Virus record (IMG/VR): IMGVR_UViG_3300046674_000101
Span: 1-39,009 of that record
DNA: 39,009 nt
Direction: 5' to 3' (one strand)
Source of the DNA: a virus
Shown: positions 29,015 to 38,370 of the stretch, piece by piece
Layout: each line of letters starts with the position of its first letter
Numbering within the stretch: the stretch's first letter is position 1
Translations under genes and position numbers: made by a program
Notes under the pieces: generated by a model
Databases searched by the model: none
What the model was told of the DNA's origin: nothing
Seen by the model: the letters and a program-made list of their open reading frames with translations, nothing else

Positions 29015-29319
29015 AAGCAATTGACGCTCTGAACGTGTTCAACCTCTTTCGAGGGGTTGTCACGGTCTCAGAATTCACATCAAAAGAAAAGGCTGAAGTA
29101 GGTAAGGAGCTTCTCGCTCTGTATCCCAACGCAGCCTTATTCCCCAACTCGGATGCAACCATTGAAGCGTGCAAACGCATCATTGCTGCAACCATCGCTG
29201 ACCTGGAGGCCACGGATGGAAGAGAAGAAACACGCGCAAGCACGGCCCCCACGGCAAAAGCACTCGCACCCAAATCAGAAAAAGCGAAACATCTTCGGGG
29301 AGCTAGCAAAGACGCCTGA
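29011..29319 (+). CDS. Hypothetical protein (102 aa), TTG start
   Basis: TTG 29011 overlaps the preceding TGA; no in-frame ATG is close. MKAIDALNVFNLFRGVVTVS... then KAEVGKELLALYPNAALFPN. Helical, with a Thr/Ala/Lys-rich tail. Its last 104 bases overlap the terminase small-subunit frame. Might be an assembly or terminase-associated factor; not recognised. Confidence 0.5.
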   Translation: MKAIDALNVFNLFRGVVTVSEFTSKEKAEVGKELLALYPNAALFPNSDATIEACKRIIAATIADLEATDGREETRASTAPTAKALAPKSEKAKHLRGASKDA

Positions 29320-29683
29320 AGGTCGGGCTCAGTTAGCTGAGTGGCGGGCCTTAGGTCGTGGCAAGTCTGGGCGTCCCCGTGGCGCTACTACCGGACACTC
29401 GGCATATACCCGAAACAAGATGATCGCGAAAGCGAACGAACTAGCGAAGGAGTTTCTCATGGAACTTGAAAAAGAAGGCTACGTGTTGCCCCCGGAAGGG
29501 TCGCTCGCTCGCGAAGCCATCGACACTGTAGCAACCCTCATGCGACGCGACGATTTGCCCAAGGACAAGCTGGCTGCTGCTAGCAAGATTCTTGAGTACA
29601 CGTTGGCGAAGCCTGCACAAACCATTAACGCGAACGTCAAGCGTCCCGAGGACTTCCTAGACGAGATCGCAAAGGACATGTAA
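29216..29683 (+). CDS. Putative terminase small subunit (155 aa)
   Basis: The ATG at 29216 is chosen for GGAGG six bases upstream; an earlier in-frame ATG lacks one. MEEKKHAQARPPRQKHSHPN is a basic low-complexity N-terminus. GRGKSGRPRGATTGHSAYTR is followed by helices ending KILEYTLAKPAQTINANVKR and a short acidic tail. Basic DNA-binding N-terminus, helical oligomerising middle and position directly before TerL fit TerS. Sequence families of TerS diverge, so this is mostly positional. Confidence 0.65.
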   Translation: MEEKKHAQARPPRQKHSHPNQKKRNIFGELAKTPEGRAQLAEWRALGRGKSGRPRGATTGHSAYTRNKMIAKANELAKEFLMELEKEGYVLPPEGSLAREAIDTVATLMRRDDLPKDKLAAASKILEYTLAKPAQTINANVKRPEDFLDEIAKDM

Positions 29684-29686
29684 CGC

Positions 29687-31249
29687 ATGCAAAAAGAGGT
29701 CCGCAAGCGGCTGTACGAGGACTTCGAATTCTATGCGAAACATGCTCTGAAGATTCGGACCAAAGAGGGGACCATCGCGCCCCTCGTCCTCAACGACGCA
29801 CAACAGATTTTCATGAAGACTGTCGTAAGGCAGCTTCAGACCACCGGCAAGGTTCGCGTGGTTGTCCTCAAGGGACGCCAGCAGGGCCTTTCTACCATCA
29901 TCGAAGGCATTCTCTACTGGTGGACTAGCCAACACAAGGCAACCAAGGCGCTCGTTATGACGCACTTGGGAGAGTCCACCAAAGCTCTGTTCGACATGAC
30001 GAAGCGGTACCACGATCAATGTCCAGAGATTCTCAAACCCCACACGAAGTACTCATCGCGCAAGGAACTGTCCTTCGACATCCTCGATAGCTCCTACATG
30101 GTTGCTACCGCTGGTGGTGATGGCGTTGGCCGTGGTGAAACACTTCAATGCGCACACCTCTCTGAGGCTGCGTTCTACCCCACTGCGACAGCGCGGGAAA
30201 ACATCAACGGTCTGATGCAGTCGATCCCGAATGCTCAGGGAACCTTCTGCTTCGTTGAGTCAACCGCCAATGGTATCGGCAACCCCTTCCACGACATCTG
30301 GACCAAGGCTGTCTCAGGTGAGAACGAATTCGAGGCTGTGTTCATCCCTTGGTTCGTACAAAAGGAATACCGCATGCCGGTCGAAGGGAAGTTCGAAAGG
30401 ACCCCCGAAGAAGACAAGCTGGTGAAGGACTACGGTCTCGACAATGAACAGTTGATGTTCCGTCGAAAGAAGATCGCTCTGAACGGGCTCGAGATGTTCC
30501 AACAGGAATATCCCTGCTTTGCAGACGAAGCCTTCCTGACATCGGGCCGACCTGTGTTCAACCTGCAGCAGATGCAAGGGTTGCTCAAGGATGTTCCTGA
30601 CATCAAAGAGCGCATGAACCTGATCACCGATGACTGGGAAAAGAATGTCCGAGGGGACCTCTTGGTCTACAAAGACATCGATCCTGGTGAGACTTACTAC
30701 ATCGGTGCTGACGTTGCCATGGGCTTCAAGGGAGGCGACTGGTCCGTTGCACAGGTTCTTGATTCGAAGAAGCGGCAGGTTGCCGTATATCGATCTCAGG
30801 TTCACCCAGACTACTTCGCTACCGTCCTGGAGAAGCTCGGCTTCCTCTACAACACCGCAAAGATTGGCGTGGAAAACAACAACCACGGCATCTTGACTGC
30901 AACCCGCCTCGGCTCAGACCTAGCGTATCCCAACCTCTACTTCGAGACTCACGTCGATAAGCAAACCGAAGACGAAACAGTTGTCTTTGGATTCCGAACG
31001 ACCGTGAAGACGAAACCCCTGGTGATCGACAAGCTCCGCGCTGCGTTCCGTGAAGGGGAGATCGAAGTGTACGACAAGACCACTCTCCGTGAGTGCATGT
31101 CCTATGTCGTCAAAGACGGAGGGAAGCTCGAGGCCGAATCTGGCTGCTTCGATGACTGTGTCATGTCTCTGGCAATCGCCAATTTTATCCACGAAGGTCG
31201 CTTTACTCCGGCTGTGAGTACGGACGACTACTACATAGAAATGATCTAA
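29687..31249 (+). CDS. Terminase large subunit
   Basis: 520 residues, an ATP-driven packaging motor with nuclease. ATPase: VVLKGRQQGLSTIIEG is the Walker A region (GRQQGLS), TAGGDGVGRGETLQCAHLSE AAFYP contains the Walker B-like HLSEA with catalytic Glu, and CFVESTANG is the coupling motif. RNase H-like nuclease: YYIGADVAMGFKGGDWSVAQ (first Asp), GVENNNHG (Glu), and FDDCVMSLAIA (last Asp pair). Length is standard. It docks on the portal encoded immediately downstream (adjacent stop and start). Confidence 0.92.
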   Translation: MQKEVRKRLYEDFEFYAKHALKIRTKEGTIAPLVLNDAQQIFMKTVVRQLQTTGKVRVVVLKGRQQGLSTIIEGILYWWTSQHKATKALVMTHLGESTKALFDMTKRYHDQCPEILKPHTKYSSRKELSFDILDSSYMVATAGGDGVGRGETLQCAHLSEAAFYPTATARENINGLMQSIPNAQGTFCFVESTANGIGNPFHDIWTKAVSGENEFEAVFIPWFVQKEYRMPVEGKFERTPEEDKLVKDYGLDNEQLMFRRKKIALNGLEMFQQEYPCFADEAFLTSGRPVFNLQQMQGLLKDVPDIKERMNLITDDWEKNVRGDLLVYKDIDPGETYYIGADVAMGFKGGDWSVAQVLDSKKRQVAVYRSQVHPDYFATVLEKLGFLYNTAKIGVENNNHGILTATRLGSDLAYPNLYFETHVDKQTEDETVVFGFRTTVKTKPLVIDKLRAAFREGEIEVYDKTTLRECMSYVVKDGGKLEAESGCFDDCVMSLAIANFIHEGRFTPAVSTDDYYIEMI

Positions 31250-33301
31250 ATGGCTAAGGCTTCTAAAAAGTTCGAGCCTGTTACCGATGACGAGTTGAAG
31301 AGTCTGGTGTCCCAAGCTATCAATAGCGCGGCACTCTACTACGATTCAGAACTCTCGTCCGAGCGGCAGAACGTCCTTGAGTATTACCAAGGCGTGAAGC
31401 CTAAGCCCGCTCATTCGGGTAACAGTAAGTATGTCTCCATGGATGTCTTTGACGCCGTGGAATCCCTGAAGGCCGTCCTCCTGGAAACCTTCAGCGCTGG
31501 TAATCGTATCGTCTCGTTTGATCCGCAGACTGCAGCCGATGTTGAGAACATGCGTATCGCCACAGAGTACGCAGACTACGTCGTCCACCGTCAGAATGAC
31601 TCCTACAACATCTTCTCGCAACTGATCCACGACGGCCTTATCGCTCGCAGCGGTATCGTCAAGATTTGGTGGGAAGAGTGCATTGAGGAGCAGGTTGAGG
31701 AGTTCAGCAACCTCTCGATGGATGAAGTGGAGATGCTCGCGTCGATGGATGACGTGAAGGAAGTCCGCATCGAAGCTGACGAAAAGACAGGACTGGTGGA
31801 AGGCGAACTGACCCGCATGGTTGACAAGGGCCAAGTCCGGTACATCAACGTTCCCCCTGAAGAGTTCCTGATCACCTCGACCTCGGCAACGATTGCTGCT
31901 GCCCCTTTGGTAGCCCATCGGACCCGCAAGACAAAGTCCGAACTGATCGAGGAAGGCTACGACAAGAAGTTGGTCAACGGTCTCCCTGCTGGCTCCGACA
32001 ATGAGCTAGAACTGAACGGTGAGAAGCAAGCCCGCTTCATGGACATTGGTGCCTCGACAATCGGCAATGATGACTCCCTCCAAGAGCAAACCTCGGGAAT
32101 CCTGGTGTACGAAGCGTACCTTCGGATCGACATGGATGGCTCAGGTGTCGCCAAGCTGTGGAAGGTCATCTTCGCTAACGAGACGATCCTCGACAAGGAA
32201 CAAGTAGACCGCAAGCCGTTCCTACACTACACCCCGATCCCGACTCCTCACGCATTCTACGGTAGCAACTACGCAGCCCGTGTGATCCCCACGCAGAACG
32301 CTCGTACGGTCCTCGTGCGGGGCATTCTCGACCACACCGTCACTACCAACAATCCCCGTATGGCGGTTGTGAAGGGTGCCCTGACGAACCCCAAGGAACT
32401 CCTCGAGAACCGTGTGGGTGGTCTGGTCAACATCACGCGTCCTGATGGCATCTTCCCGTTGCCGCAGCCTGGGCTCAATCCCTTCGTGTTCCAGACGCTT
32501 CAGATGCTGGATGACGATAAGGAAGAAGTCACAGGGGTCTCCAAGCTGTCCCAAGGTCTCAACAAGGACGCCATCAGCAAGCAGAACTCTGCAGGCATGG
32601 TGGAGAACCTCGTTACCCTCTCGCAGCAACGCGAGAAGATCATGGCTCGTAACTTCGCCAACCAGTTTATTCGTCCCCTCTATCTTGAGGTGTACAGACT
32701 GGTTCTCGCTAATGAGAAGAAGGAGAAGGTTGTCCGTGTCGCTGGTGACTTCGTTCGCATCGATCCGCAGGAATGGGACGAAGAGGTTACCTGTACCGTT
32801 GAACTGCACCTTGGATACGCTGATCAAGGCCGTGAGGCACAGAAGGTCCTTGCTGCACTGGGCATGCTTGGTCAAGACCCGGCTATCGCTCGCATGATGA
32901 CGGACGACAACAAGTACTACGCAGCCACTCAGTTCCTCCAGAAGTCCGGCTTCAAGGACGCAGGGCTACTCATCACTGATCCGAAGAAGATTCCTGCTCC
33001 GCAGCCTGATCCGATCAAGATGAAGATGCTCGAGATCGAGGAGCGCAAGGTCGCCGTACAAGAGGCTGTCGCTGCCAACTCCAAAGAGAAGGTCGAAGGC
33101 CACATCCAGATCGAACAAGTCAAGACATCTCTCGACAGGCTCTCGCTTCAACTCGAGAACATGCGCAAGACTCGTGAACTGGATATTAAGGAATTCGATT
33201 CCACGTCTAAGGCTGCAATCGCTGTGCAAGAGATGGAACAAGCAAAGGAAATGGTAGCTGCTGATCCTGCCTCGGGCCGAGCCATCGTATCCCCTAACTA
33301 A
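31250..33301 (+). CDS. Portal protein
   Basis: 683 residues directly after TerL. Starts MAKASKKFEPVTDDELKSLV, followed by SSERQNVLEYYQGVKPKPAH, SKYVSMDVFDAVESLKAVLL and DGLIARSGIVKIWW, a pattern of podophage portals larger than T7 gp8 (536). C-terminal part is a Lys/Glu/Gln helix (KMKMLEIEERKVAVQEAVAA). It would form the dodecameric DNA channel at one capsid vertex. Confidence 0.85.
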   Translation: MAKASKKFEPVTDDELKSLVSQAINSAALYYDSELSSERQNVLEYYQGVKPKPAHSGNSKYVSMDVFDAVESLKAVLLETFSAGNRIVSFDPQTAADVENMRIATEYADYVVHRQNDSYNIFSQLIHDGLIARSGIVKIWWEECIEEQVEEFSNLSMDEVEMLASMDDVKEVRIEADEKTGLVEGELTRMVDKGQVRYINVPPEEFLITSTSATIAAAPLVAHRTRKTKSELIEEGYDKKLVNGLPAGSDNELELNGEKQARFMDIGASTIGNDDSLQEQTSGILVYEAYLRIDMDGSGVAKLWKVIFANETILDKEQVDRKPFLHYTPIPTPHAFYGSNYAARVIPTQNARTVLVRGILDHTVTTNNPRMAVVKGALTNPKELLENRVGGLVNITRPDGIFPLPQPGLNPFVFQTLQMLDDDKEEVTGVSKLSQGLNKDAISKQNSAGMVENLVTLSQQREKIMARNFANQFIRPLYLEVYRLVLANEKKEKVVRVAGDFVRIDPQEWDEEVTCTVELHLGYADQGREAQKVLAALGMLGQDPAIARMMTDDNKYYAATQFLQKSGFKDAGLLITDPKKIPAPQPDPIKMKMLEIEERKVAVQEAVAANSKEKVEGHIQIEQVKTSLDRLSLQLENMRKTRELDIKEFDSTSKAAIAVQEMEQAKEMVAADPASGRAIVSPN

Positions 33302-33307
33302 AACCCC

Positions 33308-33553
33308 ATGAGCGAAGAACTCACGCTCAAACGCGGACTGGCTGCTGAGGAGCTTCTGGCAACGGAAGCCTTCATCGTCGTCGTGAACGAGCTATCAAAT
33401 CAATATTACACGGAGATCACTCTGAGTGAGACCGGAGACACGGCAAAGCGTGAACACTGCTTCTACCAAATCCGAGCACTTCAAGAGATCACCGGACATC
33501 TCCAAGGCTGGATCAATGCAAAGGTCCAGCTTCTTTCCCAAACTGAAGAGTAA
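33308..33553 (+). CDS. Hypothetical head-module protein (81 aa)
   Basis: 81 residues, MSEELTLKRGLAAEELLATE..., helical, ending AKVQLLSQTEE. Seven bases after the portal stop and eight before the scaffold start. Small proteins at this place are common in such head modules, with unknown roles. Confidence 0.6.
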   Translation: MSEELTLKRGLAAEELLATEAFIVVVNELSNQYYTEITLSETGDTAKREHCFYQIRALQEITGHLQGWINAKVQLLSQTEE

Positions 33554-33561
33554 ACAAACAC

Positions 33562-34599
33562 ATGACCACGACCACCCAAGAGGGCGTCGATAGCGCCATC
33601 CTCGCAACTGAAGATGACGCAGCAAACGAATTTCTCAACCGATGGAGTGATGAGGACCCTGAGAAGGTATCCGAGGCACCTGAGGAAGAAGAGGTAGAAA
33701 CCGATGACGAGTCGGAATCCACCGAAGACGAAGCCGACGATGAAGAAGAGTCGAGCGACGAGACTGAGACGGACCCTGAAGAAACGGGCGACGACGAAGC
33801 CGAAGATGACACCGATGACGAAGAAGAGTCAGCCGAAGAGGAGCCTAAGGGTTCCCTGAAGGATGACGCGAAGGTCAAGGTTAAGGTCGGTGACGAGGAG
33901 CACGAGGTATCCGTTAAAGACTTGAAGCGCCTCTTTGGACAAGAAGCTTCACTCACGAAGAAATCACAGAAGGTCGCAGACGATCAGAAACGTCTCGACG
34001 CTGCCAACGAGAAAGCGGCTGCACAACTGGAACGCATCTACGACAAGGTGAAGACCCGTTGGGAACCGTACTCGAAGGTAGACATGCTGCTGGCTAGTAA
34101 GGAACTGAGTACCGAAGAGTTCACCGCTCTCCGTGCTGAAGCCGCTGCAGCCTATGAGGACTTCCAATTCGTCACGCAGGAAGTTGACACGTTCGTGAAG
34201 GAAGCGAACGCCACGCGCAAGGCACAGATTGATGCCCAGGCGAAGGAAGCAGTCAAGGTCCTGAAAGAAGCTATCCCCGGTTGGAACCAGACTGTCTATA
34301 ACGAACTGCGTACGTACGCAATCGAAAAGGGCATGCCTGCTGAAGCGATTAACTCCCTTGTTGACCCGAATGCGATCCAGATGATCCATAAGGCGATGCA
34401 GTTCGACAAGGCGAAGAAGGTCGTGACCACCAAGAAGAAGGTCGTTACCGCCTCGAAGGTTCTCAAGACCACCAAGCAGGTCACAAGCCGCGACGTGAAG
34501 GTTGAAAAGAATCAGAAGGCAATGACGAAGCTGAAGTCCTCGGGCTCCACCGATGACGCAGCAGACCTCTTCCTGTCCCGTTGGGCAGATAGCGAGTAA
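33562..34599 (+). CDS. Capsid scaffolding protein
   Basis: 345 residues. The N-terminus (to about residue 95) is extremely acidic (runs of Glu/Asp/Ser). The middle is helical (VADDQKRLDAANEKAAAQLE and a long helix near EVDTFVKEANATRKAQIDAQ). The basic C-terminus has KKVVTTKKKVVTASKVLKTT, apt to contact the coat protein. Placement just before the major capsid gene fits an internal scaffold released during maturation. Confidence 0.82.
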   Translation: MTTTTQEGVDSAILATEDDAANEFLNRWSDEDPEKVSEAPEEEEVETDDESESTEDEADDEEESSDETETDPEETGDDEAEDDTDDEEESAEEEPKGSLKDDAKVKVKVGDEEHEVSVKDLKRLFGQEASLTKKSQKVADDQKRLDAANEKAAAQLERIYDKVKTRWEPYSKVDMLLASKELSTEEFTALRAEAAAAYEDFQFVTQEVDTFVKEANATRKAQIDAQAKEAVKVLKEAIPGWNQTVYNELRTYAIEKGMPAEAINSLVDPNAIQMIHKAMQFDKAKKVVTTKKKVVTASKVLKTTKQVTSRDVKVEKNQKAMTKLKSSGSTDDAADLFLSRWADSE

Positions 34600-34612
34600 T
34601 CCGCAGTATCCC

Positions 34613-34652
34613 TAGGGCCACCTACCGCCACCCTTGGCACCCTCAGGCCCTA
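34613..34652 (+). other. Hairpin between scaffold and capsid genes
   Basis: TAGGGCC (34613-34619) pairs with GGCCCTA (34646-34652), with a possible inner GCC-GGC helix. No U-run follows, so it is more likely an mRNA processing or stability element placed just upstream of the highly expressed capsid gene. Confidence 0.4.
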
Positions 34653-34686
34653 ATCTCACATTCACTCCATCAAGGAAAGCAATACC

Positions 34687-35622
34687 ATGAGCGCAACCGC
34701 ATTCAAGACGTACGACCAAGTTGGCAAGAAGGAAGACGTCAGCGATATCATCACGAACCTGACGCCTACCCTCACGCCGTTCCAGACGCTGATCAAGGGC
34801 GACAAGGTCAGCAACACGCTGTACCAATGGCAAGAAGACAGCCTCGCTGCAGTCGCAACGAACGCTGTGGTTGAAGGTGCAGACGCAGTAGATAGCACGC
34901 TGGCTGCAACCGTGATGCGTGCCAACACGACCCAAATCTTCCAGAAGACTGTGAAGGTTTCGAACACGGCTGACGCTATCAGCACGTACGGTCGCGCCAA
35001 AGAAACCGCGTACCAGATGTCGAAGAAGTCGGCAGAACTGAAGCGCGAAGTTGAATACCACCTCGTTGGTATCGCACAGAACGCTGCTCTCGGTGGCGAA
35101 GCTGTTGCCCGCAAGTTCGGCAACGTGTGGGGCGCTGACACCAACTCGGTGAAGCTGATCAACGCGAACGTGACCATCGACAAGACGGGTACCCCGGCTG
35201 CTCTGGCTGAAGCTGACGTTCTGTCGGTCAACCAAAAGTTGTACGAGAACGGCGGCGAAGCTACGATCATCATGATCAAGCCCGCTGACTCGCTCATCGT
35301 GGCTGGCTTCTCGGCTGCTGCTGGCCGTATGCGTGACTTCGGTGCTGAGAAGGCCATCGTCAACGTGGTCGATCTCTACGTCTCGCCGTTCGGTGAGCAG
35401 AAGGTCGTGATCAACCGCTTCATGAAGGCTGACTCGGCACTCGTGTTCGATCCGAAGAACTGGAAGCTGGCTACGCTGCGTCCGTTCACGTCCACGGTCC
35501 TGGCTGTGACGGGTGACTCGAGCCGTCGCCAGATCGTTGGTGAGTTCGGCTTCAAGCACGTCAACTACGGCGCATCGGGCGCAATCATCGGCCTGACGGG
35601 CGCTAACCCGACCCTGCCGTAA
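34687..35622 (+). CDS. Major capsid protein (SU10/DUF5309-like)
   Basis: 311 residues. MSATAFKTYDQVGKKEDVSD, TPTLTPFQTLIKGDKVSNTL, YQWQEDSLAAVATNAVVEGA and AYQMSKKSAELKREVEYHLV follow the order typical of the SU10-type (DUF5309) HK97-fold capsid proteins (family recall). AAGGAAAG lies before the ATG. C-rich codon choice and a strong terminator directly after it fit high expression. The capsid family differs from T7 gp10. Confidence 0.88.
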   Translation: MSATAFKTYDQVGKKEDVSDIITNLTPTLTPFQTLIKGDKVSNTLYQWQEDSLAAVATNAVVEGADAVDSTLAATVMRANTTQIFQKTVKVSNTADAISTYGRAKETAYQMSKKSAELKREVEYHLVGIAQNAALGGEAVARKFGNVWGADTNSVKLINANVTIDKTGTPAALAEADVLSVNQKLYENGGEATIIMIKPADSLIVAGFSAAAGRMRDFGAEKAIVNVVDLYVSPFGEQKVVINRFMKADSALVFDPKNWKLATLRPFTSTVLAVTGDSSRRQIVGEFGFKHVNYGASGAIIGLTGANPTLP

Positions 35623-35711
35623 GCATCAACCGCTGGTGAACTTGGGGAGGAATCCCCGCTTAGTGCCAGCATCCCCTTGGGCCCCTTATGGGGTCCTCCT
35701 CATTCCTTTAC

Positions 35712-35752
35712 GCCCTGCGTTGCTCCTACTCTCGGTAGCGCGGGGCTTTTTT
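35712..35752 (+). terminator. Strong intrinsic terminator after the capsid gene
   Basis: GCCCTGCGTTGC pairs with GTAGCGCGGGGC (about 12 bp with G-U pairs, loop about 10), followed by TTTTTT at 35747-35752. The place corresponds to the T-phi terminator after T7 gene 10. Confidence 0.88.
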
Positions 35753-35758
35753 ACGTCC

Positions 35759-36052
35759 ATGCAAAACATTCTCGATACCCACAACACGCTTACGTCCAAC
35801 ACTGATGGGCACATCATCGAGCGTGTTCAGCATATCCCCACGTCCTTCGTTGATCGCCTCAAGGCGGAACGAGGGGCCTCCATGGAAGGCCGTGAAGGCG
35901 AATACATGCGAGTCGCATCAATCCCCGTAGTCCTCATTGAAAAATGGATGAAAGAAGGCTTTGACTTTTATAACGAGTCGGCCAAACGCATCGTTGCCAA
36001 GCTCAAAGCTGAAGGCATGGACTACTTCGTCACGACCTCCAAGGCTCTCTAA
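35759..36052 (+). CDS. Hypothetical head-tail module protein (97 aa)
   Basis: From ATG 35759, six bases after the terminator U-run: MQNILDTHNTLTSNTDGHII then ERVQHIPTSFVDRLKAERGA. The upstream in-frame extension runs through the terminator and is rejected. No clear ribosome site is seen. Abuts the next gene by one base. Family not recognised. Confidence 0.55.
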   Translation: MQNILDTHNTLTSNTDGHIIERVQHIPTSFVDRLKAERGASMEGREGEYMRVASIPVVLIEKWMKEGFDFYNESAKRIVAKLKAEGMDYFVTTSKAL

Positions 36053-36663
36053 TGAATCGCGCACAAGTCCGCACGAAGGTCCTCAAGCTGCTCAATCGAA
36101 ACGACTGTACGGATGATATTGCGAACGACTTCATCGATCTCGCCCAGTCCCGTATTGAACGCGTCCTCCGCATTCCGGGGATGGAAAAGATCGGCACAGT
36201 AACAGGCAACGCTCCTGACGTACCCACGGAATCCATAGTCATCCCCACGGACTTCCTGAGTCTCAAGTCGCTGTACACCCTCAAGGGTCCCTTGGTCTAC
36301 AAGGACCTCAACACGTTCCTTCCGATTCCCCAGGGCGGGTGTTCCCCGGTCTATACGCGTGTCGGCAGTTCCTATCTCTTGAAGCCTACGTTGGCCGAAG
36401 GTGAGCTTGTCTACATGTGGTACTACGCCACGCAGCCTGCTCTCCTCGCTGACACCGACTCAAACATCTTCAGCCTCATCTGTTCAGACATCCTTATCTA
36501 CGGTGCCCTTTGTTTCGCTGCGGATTACTTCGTGGATGACCGCATTGATTTCTTCGAGAAGCGCTACGCGTCCCTGAAGGATGAGATCGAGGAACAAGGC
36601 CGGATGACGGACATGGAACAAGGAACGATGGCTATCGAACCTGCATACGACACGGAGTATTAA
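36052..36663 (+). CDS. Head-tail adaptor/tail tubular protein A-like
   Basis: 203 residues. MNRAQVRTKVLKLLNRNDCT...NDFIDLAQSRIERVLRIPG is a helical start, followed by SIVIPTDFLSLKSLYTLKGP and YYATQPALLADTDSNIF, then YGALCFAADYFVDDRIDFF. This order (two helices, a beta hairpin, a helix pair) is typical of podovirus adaptor (gp11/P22 gp4-like) proteins that link portal to tail. Length (about 200) and position are right. Confidence 0.72.
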   Translation: MNRAQVRTKVLKLLNRNDCTDDIANDFIDLAQSRIERVLRIPGMEKIGTVTGNAPDVPTESIVIPTDFLSLKSLYTLKGPLVYKDLNTFLPIPQGGCSPVYTRVGSSYLLKPTLAEGELVYMWYYATQPALLADTDSNIFSLICSDILIYGALCFAADYFVDDRIDFFEKRYASLKDEIEEQGRMTDMEQGTMAIEPAYDTEY

Positions 36664-38367
36664 TTGACCACGTCTTTCTTTAACGGGGCTGTAGTTCCCC
36701 CGGAGATCAACAGCACGGATGAATTGATTGACGAGCTTACCGCTCAGGTTAATACAGTTACCGCTGCTGCCTCCGAGGCCACCACTGCAGCTACTCAATC
36801 CACCGCTGCTGCAGCCAATGCTGCGATCTCCGAAGCAAACGTAGCGGTCCTGGCACAGCAAGCTACTGATACCCTGGCTCAGGCCAACACCGCGATCAGT
36901 GTCGCGAACACTGCAGCAACTACCGCAACCACTGCAGCCACTACAGCTACAACCAAGGCGTCCGAGGCTACCGCTTCGGCAACCTCTGCGAACACCTCGG
37001 CATCCAATGCTGCGACCAGCGAGACGAATGCAGCCACCTCGGCGGGCACGGCTTCCACGCAAGCGGGCATTGCCACGACTCAGGCAGGCATTGCGACCAC
37101 CCAGGCTGCAGCCGCGCTGGCTTCAAAGAATGCCGCAGGGACCTCGGAGGCGAACGCGGGGACCTCGGCCGGTACGGCCACGACTCAGGCAGGCATTGCG
37201 ACGACCCAAGCGGGCACCGCAACGACCCAAGCAGGGATCGCAACGACCCAGGCAGGCACTGCAACCACGCAAGCCGGTAATGCGTCCACCAGCGCTGCTG
37301 CTGCTCTCGCAAGCCAGAACGCTGCGGCTGCTTCAGCCCTCGTTGCGCAGAACTTCACGGCTTCGCTGGCAGGTAAGAACCGGATCATCAACGGTGCATG
37401 CGATGTTGCACAGCGTGGGACTAGCGCCACTTTCTCAACCACTGCGGGGGTGAACGTAGGTGGCTATGGAGGTCCTGACAGGTTCTATGCGCAGAATTCT
37501 GCGGGGGGGTCGTTTAGCCAGAACCAGAATACCCTGTCAGCGGTAAACAAGAATTCTATTCTGCATCAAGTTCTCTCGGTTCCCACCAGCTTCACAGGGA
37601 CCAACCTCTGGTCAGGGATACGGCAACCAATTGAAGGGCTCAACTGCTACGACTTGTGGCAAAAGCCCATCGCGGTCTCCTTCAACTTCGTCGCCAAGGT
37701 CACAGGGAACTACTCGTTCTCCCTCTCTGATTCTGCCTTCGCTTACTCCTTCGTCACCACGTTTAACTACGCAGTGGCAGACGCTATCCAGTCGATCACT
37801 GTGCTGGTCCCTGCGTGCCCTAGCGGCATGACCATCCCCCGTACTACAGGCGCTGGTCTGCATGTGCAAATCGGGGCTATCAACAAAGGAACGTATCAGA
37901 CAGCCCCTAGCTCCAGTGTGTGGAAAACCGGAACGTATGTCAGTGCTACAGGTGCTGTGGACTGGTCAGCCTCGACAGCCAACTACATATGCGCCACGGA
38001 AATCCAACTCGAAGCCGGATCGGTAGCAACCCCCTTCGAACGCCTTCCGTACGGTCAGGTACTCGCGCTGTGTCAGCGGTACTACGAGAAGATCGGAGGA
38101 GAGGCTCAGTACGACATCTTAATACAAGGTTACGGCGGTACCGGAGCGCCTTTTAGCATTATGGTTCCGTTCAAGGTACAGAAGAGGGCCTCCCCCACAG
38201 TGACTAAGTTCGGCACTTGGGCGGTTAGCAATTGCTCTCAGCCCGGGGTAATTGGTACTGGGTCAACCACGACTGCAGCCCTGAATAGTAACGTAACGAC
38301 AGCAGGTCCCGCCAGCTTCAACACCATCGATAGCTCAACGTACCTCGCTGCCTCTGCGGAACTCTAA
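36664..38367 (+). CDS. Tail fibre protein with heptapeptide repeats, TTG start
   Basis: 567 residues from TTG 36664 (directly after the previous stop). The N-terminal ~25 could be the attachment site. Residues about 28-230 are an Ala/Thr/Ser/Gln-rich trimeric coiled-coil shaft containing heptads such as TATTQAG and IATTQAG. GKNRIINGACDVAQRGTSAT begins a C-terminal beta-rich, probably carbohydrate-binding domain with ATPFERLPYGQVLALCQRYYEK, a conserved end motif of many phage fibre tips. It likely recognises a surface polysaccharide. The next gene resembles a fibre-assembly protein. Confidence 0.8.
   Translation: MTTSFFNGAVVPPEINSTDELIDELTAQVNTVTAAASEATTAATQSTAAAANAAISEANVAVLAQQATDTLAQANTAISVANTAATTATTAATTATTKASEATASATSANTSASNAATSETNAATSAGTASTQAGIATTQAGIATTQAAAALASKNAAGTSEANAGTSAGTATTQAGIATTQAGTATTQAGIATTQAGTATTQAGNASTSAAAALASQNAAAASALVAQNFTASLAGKNRIINGACDVAQRGTSATFSTTAGVNVGGYGGPDRFYAQNSAGGSFSQNQNTLSAVNKNSILHQVLSVPTSFTGTNLWSGIRQPIEGLNCYDLWQKPIAVSFNFVAKVTGNYSFSLSDSAFAYSFVTTFNYAVADAIQSITVLVPACPSGMTIPRTTGAGLHVQIGAINKGTYQTAPSSSVWKTGTYVSATGAVDWSASTANYICATEIQLEAGSVATPFERLPYGQVLALCQRYYEKIGGEAQYDILIQGYGGTGAPFSIMVPFKVQKRASPTVTKFGTWAVSNCSQPGVIGTGSTTTAALNSNVTTAGPASFNTIDSSTYLAASAEL
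37045..37275 (+). repeat. 21-bp in-frame tandem repeats in the fibre shaft
   Basis: Three 21-bp units at 37045-37107 and five at 37171-37275, each encoding a heptapeptide of the type G-[TI]-A-T-T-Q-A. The DNA identity between units suggests recent slippage, so shaft length may vary between relatives. Confidence 0.85.
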
Positions 38368-38370
38368 TTC

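Noticed and set aside
37045-37275. CRISPR-like array
   Set aside because: The 21-bp units are contiguous, in frame and encode fibre heptapeptides; there are no unique spacers.
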